Positions 15,892-24,938 of a stretch of DNA of 64,000 nucleotides are shown here, piece by piece. The position numbers were made by a program, and so were the translations under genes. Below the pieces are notes generated by a model that was not told the DNA's origin, searched no databases, and worked only from the letters and a program-made list of their open reading frames with translations. This DNA is from Pseudanabaena minima. Its GTDB lineage: Bacteria; Cyanobacteriota; Cyanobacteriia; Pseudanabaenales; Pseudanabaenaceae. The stretch covers positions 744,001-808,000 of the forward strand of contig NZ_CP159508.1 of assembly GCF_051131155.1 (NCBI RefSeq). The letters run 5' to 3'. Numbering within the stretch: position 1 is the first letter of the stretch; the number at the start of each line of letters is the position of its first letter.

Positions 15892-16278
15892 TCAATAAGC
15901 TCGTTGCTTGAGAAAATTCGGGATATCAAGCCCAGCTTGATTATTAACCTGCGAATTGCCTGTGTAGAGAAGGCTTTCAGAAACCGCGGATATTAGATCT
16001 GGGTCTTGAGTTGAGATTTTTGCTAAGTCAAGAAACAAGCTTTCGATCATTTGCATTGACTCAATGACGCGATGCTTGATCTTGATGCGATCGGTGGCTG
16101 ACCAAAAGGATTGAGACTCCTCAATCGAGCAGTCAGTCATCAATAGCTCAATCTCATCTAGTAAATGATTTAGAGGGCGATCGCCATCTTGCTGTTGCTC
16201 GACTTCATGCTGCTGCACCAACCGAGGCTGAAAATGATGGGCATAGATCGGTGGCGTGGGGAAGGCATCACTTTGCAT
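15892..16278 (-). CDS. small protein ending in an FtsZ-type C-terminal peptide
   Basis: 128 residues: a flexible N-terminus rich in Pro, His and Gln (1-35), a helical core (about 36-95) with HLLDEIELLMTDCSIEESQSFW, a short linker, and the C-terminal end GLDIPNFLKQRAY. The FtsZ encoded at 59883-61166 ends GLDIPDFLQRRRPPK, and E. coli FtsZ ends with a LDIPAFLRKQ-type peptide, the docking site for FtsA, ZipA, SepF and other partners. Codons for the shared residues differ at synonymous positions, so this is not a recent DNA copy. Strong GGGAGG ribosome site 6 bases before ATG, inside the 10-base gap after its upstream paralogue. No family name recognised; a division role is inference. Confidence 0.7.
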   Translation of the reverse strand: MQSDAFPTPPIYAHHFQPRLVQQHEVEQQQDGDRPLNHLLDEIELLMTDCSIEESQSFWSATDRIKIKHRVIESMQMIESLFLDLAKISTQDPDLISAVSESLLYTGNSQVNNQAGLDIPNFLKQRAY

Positions 16279-16288
16279 ATTTCCTCCC

Positions 16289-16684
16289 TTATCGCTGTGT
16301 TACTAAGTGAGGATAAACATGAGGTGTGCGGCGATCGCCTCCACGTTCAGCTAAATGCTTAGATAAGTGCAGCTTGGGGTAGGGCAAATCTGCTAGCACC
16401 TCTAAAATGCGGCAAAAATCTCGCTGTTGCCTTCTCCCATTCAGGAATTGCGGCATTTCTGATGAATTAGAGTTTTTTTGCAAGTATTGCCGCAGATTGG
16501 CGATCGCATTCCAAAAGCTACACATTTCCTCATAGGTGCAAGCCAGTAAAAATGCTTCGATTTCATGCAGTAGCTGCGAAAAGCGATCGGCAATACTGGG
16601 TCGGATCGCAGTCTGAGATCTTTCGCTTGGGTGACTTGGTATTAATCTAAGGTGACGTTGGGGCAAATGATGGGGTGCGCTCAT
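16289..16684 (-). CDS. paralogue of the FtsZ-tail protein, without the tail
   Basis: 131 residues. The middle segment QLLHEIEAFLLACTYEEMCSFWNAI aligns with the core of the next gene (LLxEIE, C-x2-EE, SFW-x-A), so the two are tandem paralogues. The N-terminus is rich in His, Pro and Arg, and the C-terminus ends HVYPHLVTQR with no LDIP motif. It is first in the unit, 10 bases before its partner, so translation is probably coupled. Function unknown. Confidence 0.65.
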   Translation of the reverse strand: MSAPHHLPQRHLRLIPSHPSERSQTAIRPSIADRFSQLLHEIEAFLLACTYEEMCSFWNAIANLRQYLQKNSNSSEMPQFLNGRRQQRDFCRILEVLADLPYPKLHLSKHLAERGGDRRTPHVYPHLVTQR

Positions 16685-17567
16685 GTTTCAATGCCTCTGT
16701 TTGTGAGGTTATATGAGGAAAAGTCGTTTTTTGTCGGAAAACATTATTTCCCTATTGCTATATGCACTTACCAGTGATACAAGAGTTAAATATTTCTTTA
16801 TATGAGGATAAGTGAGTTTAGCGGTCACAGGTTGCTTGAAGTTGTATAAATCAACTGCAATATCCCTTGTTGACAAACACAATACAGTTCAAATTTCAAT
16901 TTGCACACCAGAAAAAATAGTATTTTTTGTCTGTAAATACATGAATAAAGTCAAGAATACTAATTAGTAAGATACTGAATTCTTTGTATTTACCTAATAC
17001 AAAAATGGTTCACTACTTAATGAGTAGTTTAGAGGTTTTATTTGTATTAGCCTGAAAAATAACTTTCATTTAAAAGTCGTCAATTAAGTCGCTAGGATGT
17101 TGTAAAAAGTCAAAACAAGATCTTTAAATATTTTGTTTGCAAAAACAAGATTTTAAGATAAGTTTGTCTACGGGCATGGATTAGACAACACCTAAAAGGC
17201 TTTGTTTATTTAGATACATCAGAAAAGACAAGAAAAAATTGGTACATATCCAAGCCAATGTCAGACTAAATCAGGATTTAGAAAAAAGCTGGATAAATCC
17301 ATTGCAAACACCAAAATTTATGTTATTTATCTAACGTGAAAAAACAAGAATATGTTGATTTAATTATCTGCAATTGCTGTAATTAGTCATTATAAAAATG
17401 TGACTTATTAGTTTGCTAGATAAATTTAGATCGCAAATAGCTCGCAAGACAAATTCAAACAAATGCAAAGCATTTATTTGAATTCTAAAGTTTGAATTCT
17501 AGAGTTAATCCCAACTTTTGCATTACTAATCCGATACCGAGACATTACATTGAGAGGAGTTACGACC
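16685..17567. other. 883-base AT-rich spacer without genes
   Basis: Separates the division-like pair (leftward) from the STAND gene (rightward), so it must hold two divergent promoters. I see only short frames and no HIP1. At 17461-17475 is a short AAATGC-AAA-GCATTT palindrome followed by two TTTGAATTCTA copies. The STAND gene ribosome site GAGAGGAG is at 17552-17559. Confidence 0.5.
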
Positions 17568-19694
17568 ATGACTACGATGACTATTGAAGATGCGATCGCA
17601 ATTGTTGATGCAGCTCTACAGCACAAGCGCCTGAGTACTATTCAGGAGCAAGTATTTCGCCAAACATGGGATGGCAAAACTTACGCTGAGATTGCTGAAA
17701 CTTGTGGATACGATTCTTCTTATATTCGTGACGTGGGTTATCGTCTGTGGAAAATCTTGTCCGATGCTTTTAATGAGCGAGTGACTAAGCACAATCTCCA
17801 AGTCGTAGTACGGACTCAAGCCAACAACTTTCAAGTTAAGCCATCTCAACAGGAATCAAACCAGACAAATGCTCACAATCCTCACAAATCCTTGAGTCTC
17901 GTCAATCCTCCCAATCCTGAGGCGATCGCTATGGATCTAAATACCAAGCGCTGTGATTGGGGCAATGCGATCGACACATCGATTTTTTATGGTCGTACCG
18001 AAGAACTCAGCAGGATCAAAAATTGGGTGATTGGTGATCGCTGCCGTCTTTTAGGAGTATTCGGTATGGGTGGTATTGGTAAAACTGCCTTTGCTACTAA
18101 ACTCGCTGAACAGGTGCAGACAGAATTTACATTAATTGCCTGGAAATCGCTACGCAATGCGCCCACCGTAGAAACAATGCTTGCCGAATTGGTCAGCTTT
18201 TTGACCAACCAAGCGATCGCTACTTTGCCTCAAGATTTAAACAGTCTCTTGGGTATGTTCATTCCTGCATTAAAGCAATCACGCTGCTTGATTGTGTTGG
18301 ACAATGTGGAATCAATCCTTCGCAGTGGCGACACCACGGGACAATATAGTGAGGGCTATGAAGGCTACGGCGAATTGTTCCGTCAAGTTGGTGAAGTACG
18401 TCATCAAAGCTGCTTGATTTTGACCAGTCGCGAAAAACCCCATGATGTATTGCCTCCCGATAGCAGCGATCGCATGGTGCGCTCTCTGCAATTGACGGGA
18501 TTGAAGGAAGAAGCGCGGCAAATGTTTCAACCAGAATTGGCGATCGCCCCTGCAACTCGTAAATTGATTGATTTCTACTGTGGAAATCCTCTTGCCCTGA
18601 CAGTGGTATCACGTTCGATTAACAGCATGTTCGATGGTGACATTCAAGAGTTTCTCAATCAAGATGCAAATGTGTTCGGCGATATTCGCTACCTCCTCGA
18701 TCAACAATATGGTCGTCTTTCAGAACGTGAACAACAGGTAATGTATTGGCTAGCGATCGAGCGCGAACCGATCACCACCGACAATTTGCGTCAAGATATC
18801 GTGCCAATGGTTTCCAAATCTCAAATTCTGGAATCAGTGATTTCTCTACGCTGGCGATCGCTAATTGAGAAGAATGCCAATAGCTTCACGCAGCAGCCTG
18901 TGGTAATGGAATATATGACCGATCGCTTGATCGATATGGCTTACAACTCAGCAATCGAGCGTAGTCCCGAATTTTTAATGAGCTATGCCCTCGTTCAACA
19001 TCGCGCCGAAGACTATATTCGCGAAACTCAGATTCGTCATATCTTGCAACCTCTGACCAATCGCCTCTTAGCTCATTATGGCAGTGTTGATACTTTACAA
19101 CGTGAATTGCATAGCTTACTTGAGACTTTGCGCGATCACCAAACTGCGATCGGCTATGCCCAAGGCAATATCATGAATCTACTGCGGGCTTCGCAAACCG
19201 ATCTCACTAAAAGCTTTTGTCGTTTCCCTGAGCGGGTGACAGAGCATTCTGATTTACAAATTTTAGAGAGACTGCTCGAAAGCGATCGCGCTGGTGGACT
19301 TGCCACATGGGATCACCGCATTCCTTGGGCAAATAATCCCCTCGCACAACAGACTTCCGAATCCAAAACCCAAATTCGCAGCAAAAATCTCTATTACCAA
19401 TGGACAGAAGGTTCTCTCGAACAGTTGCAACAGGAACTGAAGCAGCAACCTAAATTCCGCAAGAAGTACCATGCTTGGTTAAATGAGACAGAATTTGCAG
19501 CGATCGATGCTGATTTTGAAGCCGTAAAGATTACCGACACACTCAATCAACCCGTTGATGCCAGATTGGTTTTCATTAATGAGGTCAACATTGTCGAACC
19601 TCCTGTCGGACTGCCAACACCTAGCGATCGCCGCGCCCAAGCAAGAAAGAGAAAGCAAGAGTTGCAAGCTAATCGCGCTAAAAGACTCGGCTAA
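17568..19694 (+). CDS. STAND NTPase with vMAP-type HTH and NB-ARC domain
   Basis: 708 residues from ATG 17568, chosen because GAGAGGAG lies 8 bases upstream (TTG 17550 is also in frame). Residues 5-75 are a helix-turn-helix like the vWA-MoxR-associated N-terminal domain (RLSTIQEQVFRQTWDGKTYAEIA). Near 140-440 is an NB-ARC ATPase with P-loop GMGGIGKT, Walker B CLIVLDNVE, LILTSRE sensor and GNPLALTV. Related cyanobacterial proteins usually continue into WD40 or TPR repeats; this one instead has about 200 helical residues without a clear repeat and a very basic tail (RRAQARKRKQELQANRAKR). Likely a signalling or defence switch; ligand unknown. Confidence 0.85.
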   Translation: MTTMTIEDAIAIVDAALQHKRLSTIQEQVFRQTWDGKTYAEIAETCGYDSSYIRDVGYRLWKILSDAFNERVTKHNLQVVVRTQANNFQVKPSQQESNQTNAHNPHKSLSLVNPPNPEAIAMDLNTKRCDWGNAIDTSIFYGRTEELSRIKNWVIGDRCRLLGVFGMGGIGKTAFATKLAEQVQTEFTLIAWKSLRNAPTVETMLAELVSFLTNQAIATLPQDLNSLLGMFIPALKQSRCLIVLDNVESILRSGDTTGQYSEGYEGYGELFRQVGEVRHQSCLILTSREKPHDVLPPDSSDRMVRSLQLTGLKEEARQMFQPELAIAPATRKLIDFYCGNPLALTVVSRSINSMFDGDIQEFLNQDANVFGDIRYLLDQQYGRLSEREQQVMYWLAIEREPITTDNLRQDIVPMVSKSQILESVISLRWRSLIEKNANSFTQQPVVMEYMTDRLIDMAYNSAIERSPEFLMSYALVQHRAEDYIRETQIRHILQPLTNRLLAHYGSVDTLQRELHSLLETLRDHQTAIGYAQGNIMNLLRASQTDLTKSFCRFPERVTEHSDLQILERLLESDRAGGLATWDHRIPWANNPLAQQTSESKTQIRSKNLYYQWTEGSLEQLQQELKQQPKFRKKYHAWLNETEFAAIDADFEAVKITDTLNQPVDARLVFINEVNIVEPPVGLPTPSDRRAQARKRKQELQANRAKRLG

Positions 19695-19729
19695 ATAAAA
19701 AAGCTTCCCATTGGGAAGCTTTTTTATTT
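19693..19729. terminator. bidirectional terminator, triloop hairpin with loop ATT
   Basis: Perfect 17-bp arms around TCCC-ATT-GGGA with A and T runs on the outer sides. It overlaps the stop of the STAND gene and touches the stop of the convergent SDR gene. Confidence 0.88.
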
Positions 19730-20664
19730 TATTTAACCTCGGCAAGCAAATTCGCTAGACGGGGATACTTAGAAACTAGACCAAAGGTTTCGGGAGAGAC
19801 AACATCATAGGTAAAATGACGCTGGGCAATGCAAAAACGATCCCACTCAGCAACTTCAATGCGGAATAGTTTGATCACTGTATCCACTAGCCACGGAGTT
19901 AATTCAAACTGCCAGCCAACTTTTAAGCTCAAATGTTCGCAGAATTGTGTGATTAAATCCTGTACAGTTAAACGCTGCATTCCCAAGACTAGACGTGCTG
20001 GAGATGACGGGACTGAAGGTGCAGTGAGCAAATGCGTAACGATTTGAGCGATATCGATCGCATGGACAAAATGGAAACTACCGTCGGTTTTTAAAAATCT
20101 CGCATAGGGTACATATTTGAGAATGTCCTTGAGTCCCTTGGAAAGATGGGAGTATGGCTTATCCGCAGCACCACCAAAAACAAGAGTAGGGAATACAGTA
20201 ATCAGGCGATCGCGAATAATTGAATTTTCTAAAGTCTCTAGACAAGAATGTTTTGATGCGATGTAAGCTGTACCAATTTCCCCTGCTTCTTGAATAATCT
20301 GATTATGAGAATCAAGAATGCTAGCGGTAGAGAAATAGATCGCCCGTTCGCAAACCTGTGGATCGAGCATTGAAAACAACTCAATGGTTTTGTCGCGATT
20401 AACGACAAAGGCTTCTTCCCCACCCCAACCTGCGGCTGTACTCACCACAAATTCCATAGTACGAAGTAAGTCTTTGTGATTGCCGATATTCTGCATTGAA
20501 TCTTCGATCACATGTACATTCGGGTGATCGCTGAGGTTGATTTGCAATTTGCGGCGATCGCGTACTAGCAGATATAGCTCATAGTCAGTTTTTGCTAAGA
20601 GTTCTTCAATCAAATAATGTCCAACACAACCACTCGCACCTGTAATAAAAACTTTTTTTGGCAT
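19729..20664 (-). CDS. extended SDR / NAD(P)-dependent epimerase-like protein
   Basis: 311 residues. Rossmann nucleotide motif TGASGCVGHY at residues 8-17 (TGxxGxxG). The YIASKH segment supplies the Tyr-x3-Lys catalytic pair of extended short-chain dehydrogenases, and FVHAIDIAQIV is the usual C-terminal strand of this group. It may act on a nucleotide sugar, chlorophyll-type or isoprenoid substrate; the sequence does not decide. The STAND gene converges on it, ending in a shared terminator. Confidence 0.82.
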   Translation of the reverse strand: MPKKVFITGASGCVGHYLIEELLAKTDYELYLLVRDRRKLQINLSDHPNVHVIEDSMQNIGNHKDLLRTMEFVVSTAAGWGGEEAFVVNRDKTIELFSMLDPQVCERAIYFSTASILDSHNQIIQEAGEIGTAYIASKHSCLETLENSIIRDRLITVFPTLVFGGAADKPYSHLSKGLKDILKYVPYARFLKTDGSFHFVHAIDIAQIVTHLLTAPSVPSSPARLVLGMQRLTVQDLITQFCEHLSLKVGWQFELTPWLVDTVIKLFRIEVAEWDRFCIAQRHFTYDVVSPETFGLVSKYPRLANLLAEVK

Positions 20665-20738
20665 TCTCTTAATAACTCTTGGATTTTAATAATGGGTAAT
20701 CAAGTCATCGCTTAGCAAAGACTTGATTTCTGGCTTGA

Positions 20739-21692
20739 TTAATAACGTGAAAGCTCGATATATCCTTCAGGACAAGTGGGATTAGAAGTTAGGTTGAATT
20801 TGGGAGGCATCTTACGGGTTGGCTTTTGACTTTCACAGATAAGAGAGCGGGCAATATCCTCCTTCATTTCAGGTGACTTTGTGATATAAACCAAGCCCGT
20901 ATAGGATTTCAAATTATCTTCTTTAGCTAAAACGGTACTTTGTACAGCTTTTTTGCTATCCAAAACTACAATTTGATATGTATAGTTCTTGGATTCAGTT
21001 TCGATTCCTAAGCCTAGCTCCTCTAGTTTGTTGGTAAAGTATTCTTTTTCTAAAAAGAATGCCTGATGACCTCGATTTATAACTCCAATATAGGTTTTGG
21101 CTCCACTTTGAAGTGCGAGAGTGGCGGAAGAAACAAAGCTAGGAAACTCAATGGACGCATCCAATTTTGTGTCATTGGAAATGCGAACCAAACGAAGCAT
21201 ATTCGGCATTAGTACGTTACCAACAATAGCAGGTAAATTTCCTGTGTAGTTTGAGTACTGCATCGCCGCAGGCATAAATAATTGCTGGATAATTAGCTGC
21301 CCTTTCGCGTTGATTGAAAAAGTTGTTCGGGAACCGAAACCACCATGAAAAACATCTAGATATGTCTCTCCATTCAAAGAATTAATTTGATATTCTGCTG
21401 CAACTCCGATCTTTCTGGTGGGATGAATCAGATAAAGCTTGCCGTCAGAAGTAAATACCATCGTATATGGCTCTGACTCATTGTTAGGTGTTGTTAGTTG
21501 CCATGTGCCAACTAGTTTCTGGGCTTCAGCAGGTAATTCGATTGTATCAGCAGCGATCGCCTGACCGAGAGAAGCCAAGTTATTATGGGGCATGGCAAAT
21601 AAAGCAGTATTCACACCACTGGCGATCGCGAGGGTGATGGTTAATTTAGTGAGCCAGCGATGGGATGAGTTTTTAAAGAGAGGATATTGCAT
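20739..21692 (-). CDS. exported protein with C-terminal Pilin_GH-like domain
   Basis: 317 residues. The N-terminus has a hydrophobic helix (about 14-32) consistent with a signal peptide or anchor. Residues 55-150 form a lipocalin-like beta segment starting LVGTWQLTTPN. The last 140 residues resemble the cyanobacterial type IV pilin-like G/H domain: SSATLALQSGAKTYIGVINR, the FFLEKEYF stretch, YQIVVLDSKKAVQSTVLAKE and a final CESQKP plus CPEGYIEL pair of cysteines. These proteins are linked to surface or exopolysaccharide functions, but their role is not firmly known. Upstream are AT-rich spacer and a HIP1 repeat remnant. Confidence 0.75.
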   Translation of the reverse strand: MQYPLFKNSSHRWLTKLTITLAIASGVNTALFAMPHNNLASLGQAIAADTIELPAEAQKLVGTWQLTTPNNESEPYTMVFTSDGKLYLIHPTRKIGVAAEYQINSLNGETYLDVFHGGFGSRTTFSINAKGQLIIQQLFMPAAMQYSNYTGNLPAIVGNVLMPNMLRLVRISNDTKLDASIEFPSFVSSATLALQSGAKTYIGVINRGHQAFFLEKEYFTNKLEELGLGIETESKNYTYQIVVLDSKKAVQSTVLAKEDNLKSYTGLVYITKSPEMKEDIARSLICESQKPTRKMPPKFNLTSNPTCPEGYIELSRY

Positions 21693-22317
21693 AAGTACTA
21701 AGTATATCTAAAGACCAGTGCTTGCCAAATAATTTTACTCTTTTTGTCAAAAGGACATGGCTATTTAGGTACATCGGTTTTGCGTAATGAAGTTATAGCT
21801 TTACATCTTTAAAATCATCTATTTTCGTCAGATACACCAACTATTTAAAGCGATCGCCCCAATCTTGATCTCAAAAAAAAGATCGCATCAAGCCTCAACA
21901 TGGAGAAATTTATCATTCTTGTTTCTGAGGGTGGCAACATTAAAGAGTTGAGTTTTTGGTTAGCTTGCCCCTTTTGCAATCGTCATAGAGATGTCAAGAT
22001 TGAGGCGATCGCTCTAGTTATGGATGACAGAGATTTTGATGCTTTGGAGGTTAAGAGTTATTGGGTACGGGTTGGCATCCGTCGAAAGATTAAGGCGAAA
22101 TTGCTCCTAATATCGAATCAAATAGCGATCACTATCTCAAAGACAATATTTTACCAGTCCGAATATACTATTTTATTAAAATATCTTATATATTTCTTTT
22201 TGTCAACTATTTTTTAGTGTATATGCTTGTATTTCCAAAGATATAAAACATTTATGCTAATTGACAAAGCTATTTTCTGCATATATGCTCTTGTATATTG
22301 AATTGAGATTGTCATCA
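21693..22317. other. AT-rich spacer with a HIP1-repeat remnant
   Basis: 21826-21897 repeats the CAGATACACCAACTATTTAAA-GCGATCGCC phrase of the 3632-3768 family. A frame at 21900-22217 (105 codons, one CPFC pair, degenerating into Ile/Leu/Tyr-rich sequence) has no ribosome site and looks decayed or random. 22130-22317 is strongly AT-rich and should contain the promoter of the HTH-GTPase gene. Confidence 0.45.
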
Positions 22318-24417
22318 ATGTCTAAAGTATCTTTTGATTTACCCGCAAATTTGAATGAGTCCTTGTCTGAGCTAAGAAAATCCGCAGGACTAAAACAGTC
22401 TGAAGTAGCTAAGACAATGGGTGTTGATACAAGTAGAGTTTCTCGGATTGAGACTGGAGAAATCACACCTACTGATAATGAAGTTATAAGTTTCTGTAAT
22501 GCTGTTGGAACCTCTGATGCTAATAATTACCTAAGTTTCTTGCGTCAAGATTGGGGAATCCTTAGAAGACCTTTTTATAATCATCCTGAAAGAGATTCTC
22601 TCCATGTAGCTGATCAATATCTACAGCTTTTGAATATGTTTCGAGAAGAGGAAGATCTTCCTCAAGTCTTGCTTAGTGAAGCGGCAATGCATGAGGCAGC
22701 AATTCGTCAAGCAGTAGAATATCTGGAATCAACTAAACACACGGTCGCTTACATTGGTGAGATTGGAGTTGGAAAAACTTCTGCCATTTGCAAGCAGACA
22801 GAACTTCTTTTGACAAAACATATTAATAAGCCTAATGAACCAGTCTTTGAAGTTTCAGGAGGAAGAACAACAGTCTGTGAAGTGCGAATTTTACAAGGAC
22901 TCGAGTATGCTATTCATGTTGAACCTCTGCTAGATAGCGAAGTTTATAAACTTGCCAATGATTTTTGTGCTGGTTTTAAAGATCCTGAAAACACTTCTGA
23001 ACAGAGAGGAGTATCAGAGGAAATTGCCCGAGTACTCAGAAATATGTCTGGTTTAACAGGTAAAAAGGCGAGGATGACAGTAAAAGAACTAGCAGAAAAT
23101 TGTAGTAATTTAGATGAACTATACTCGGAATTTAATACTTATCTTTCTCTATCAACCAGAACCTGTAGAAAAATTGCCTATGATGCATCTTCAGATGTCC
23201 CAGCACTTGAGTGGCTGCAAGAGAACTTTAAAGAGATAAATAATGGTCGTCATCCTGATTTTTCTATACCTAGACGTATAGATGTAACTGTACCCTACAG
23301 ACCATTAAAAAATATTATCAACTATGAGTTAGAGATTGTTGATACCAAAGGCATCGATGGAACTTCAATTCGTCAAGACTTAGTATCTTTCTTGGGCGAT
23401 GCACGGACTATTTCATTGCTATGCACTCCTTTTCCTCAAGCTCCTGCCCCTTCAGTACAAGCACTGATTAAATATATGCGTAAGACAAACCCATCTGAAT
23501 ATGTCAATGAAAAACTTTGTTTACTTGTTTTACCCAAAAATGATGAAGCACTAGCAATGAAGGATGATACTGGCGAAAATGCTGAATCAGATGAAGAAGG
23601 CTACATGATTAAGCGGGCTCAAGTAGAGAAAGCTTTACAAAATATTGGAGTTAGAGAAGTAATGCCTACTTACTTTTTTAATTCTAAATCTGATGACCCC
23701 AATGTGTTGTCTGAAAATATAGGCAGGCAGATTAAGAAACTTCGATCTAGCAAGGAAGAACAGATCAAAAATGTATCAAAAGCTATTGATTACCTTATCG
23801 ATAATAAAAAAGAGGTTTATTTTCAAAAAGCCAAAAAAGAGGTTTCTAAGAGATTAAAAGACTTCATGAGCGATAATTCTAATCTCCTTGACTATGATGA
23901 GAAGATTCATAGATTTTTCCTGTATGCAATTCGAGATAGTCATGCTCGCACAGTATGGGCTTCAATGCGTAGAGATGGAGATTGGGCAAACTTAGATATT
24001 TATCTAATGCTTGGAATTGGAGCTAGAGAATCTGCAAGCAAGTGTGCAAAAAAATTCAGCGCAGAAATTTCACCTCTTTTTAAAGATATTTTAGAAGACA
24101 ATGAGTTGGAACCAGCTCATCAATTTGTTGAGCAATTGCGTGAAAATTTAGAATCAGACTGGCTTCAAAAATTTGTCATTTCATCACAACAAATTGGATC
24201 ACAAATCTTTCGCCCTGCTCTTGAGAATAATTCTATCTGGTTGAAGTGTTCTGACTTGTACGGTCAAGGAGTATCATTTCGCGAAGAAGTACACGACAAA
24301 TTTGCAGGTTGGTTTAATGACTATAATCAGCATCATCTTTATGATTTACTCAAAACCCGCATAGCTGAATCTTGGCAATCTGAAGTTTTAGATCAACTAA
24401 ATAAGCTCACAGAGTAG
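22318..24417 (+). CDS. XRE-HTH fused to a large P-loop GTPase-like domain
   Basis: 699 residues from ATG 22318 (an upstream in-frame start at 22261 would add an unlikely AT-coded extension). Residues 13-65 are a clear XRE helix-turn-helix (LRKSAGLKQSEVAKTMGVDT, SRVSRIETGE). Residues 141-160 hold a P-loop GEIGVGKTS. TT at 184-185 is a possible switch I, VDTKG at 341-345 fits G3 (D-x2-G), and LPKNDE at 405-410 is a possible G4. The remaining 290 residues are helical and highly charged, like a dynamin or AIG1-type stalk. No transmembrane segment. I do not recognise a named family. No HIP1 and AT-rich codons over 2.1 kb suggest transfer. A phage-defence role is inference. Confidence 0.72.
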   Translation: MSKVSFDLPANLNESLSELRKSAGLKQSEVAKTMGVDTSRVSRIETGEITPTDNEVISFCNAVGTSDANNYLSFLRQDWGILRRPFYNHPERDSLHVADQYLQLLNMFREEEDLPQVLLSEAAMHEAAIRQAVEYLESTKHTVAYIGEIGVGKTSAICKQTELLLTKHINKPNEPVFEVSGGRTTVCEVRILQGLEYAIHVEPLLDSEVYKLANDFCAGFKDPENTSEQRGVSEEIARVLRNMSGLTGKKARMTVKELAENCSNLDELYSEFNTYLSLSTRTCRKIAYDASSDVPALEWLQENFKEINNGRHPDFSIPRRIDVTVPYRPLKNIINYELEIVDTKGIDGTSIRQDLVSFLGDARTISLLCTPFPQAPAPSVQALIKYMRKTNPSEYVNEKLCLLVLPKNDEALAMKDDTGENAESDEEGYMIKRAQVEKALQNIGVREVMPTYFFNSKSDDPNVLSENIGRQIKKLRSSKEEQIKNVSKAIDYLIDNKKEVYFQKAKKEVSKRLKDFMSDNSNLLDYDEKIHRFFLYAIRDSHARTVWASMRRDGDWANLDIYLMLGIGARESASKCAKKFSAEISPLFKDILEDNELEPAHQFVEQLRENLESDWLQKFVISSQQIGSQIFRPALENNSIWLKCSDLYGQGVSFREEVHDKFAGWFNDYNQHHLYDLLKTRIAESWQSEVLDQLNKLTE

Positions 24418-24590
24418 TTATCTTTTCTCTCAATATTTAGGTGGAATTAATTAACTAGAAGATCTTGTAGCCTCAACCTTAAGATCCTTATTTGTTAAAT
24501 AATTTCACCTAATGCACTTCTGATTTCATCCTTGAGTTAGCTAAAATTTGCCATCCATCATAGGAGTCCAACCTTCAAGATAATCGACTT

Positions 24591-24938
24591 ATGAAAAAAT
24601 TTGCCTTTGTAAGCGATGCTGCCGAAAGAGAATACAAAGACTTTCCAAAAGAGATTCAACAACAATTTGGAACTAGCCTAAGAGCAGTCCAAGACGACAA
24701 AAAGCCATTCTTACCAATTCAAACTATTGAAAGTATCGGTGCTGGTGTAATCGAACTTAAAATCAATGGTAGCCCAGCCTTTAGATGTGTCTACATAGCA
24801 AAATTTCTAGATACAGTTGTCGTCTTACACTCATTTGAGAAGACAACAAACGGCGTAGATCGACAAGCCATGAAAACTATCGAGAAAAGATACAAGGAAC
24901 TAAAAGCTGAAATCGAAAAAATAAAAAGGCAAAAATAA
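24591..24938 (+). CDS. RelE/HigB-type (Gp49-like) toxin candidate
   Basis: 115 residues. The order FVSDAAEREYKDFP, GAGVIELKING, AFRCVYIAKFLDTVVVLHSFEKTT and a final KRYKELKAEI helix matches the phage Gp49-like/HigB branch of the RelE superfamily, mRNA-cleaving toxins. The C-terminal catalytic Lys/Arg pattern (HSFEKTTNG) is typical. Its stop TAA (24936-24938) directly abuts the stop of the opposing XRE gene, so toxin and antitoxin are convergent rather than in the usual operon. It follows the HTH-GTPase gene by 173 bases on the same strand. Confidence 0.85.
   Translation: MKKFAFVSDAAEREYKDFPKEIQQQFGTSLRAVQDDKKPFLPIQTIESIGAGVIELKINGSPAFRCVYIAKFLDTVVVLHSFEKTTNGVDRQAMKTIEKRYKELKAEIEKIKRQK

Noticed and set aside
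21900..22217. 105-codon frame with a CPFC pair
   Set aside because: No ribosome site, its second half is low-complexity Ile/Leu/Tyr, and it starts at the edge of a HIP1 repeat; probably decayed or chance.
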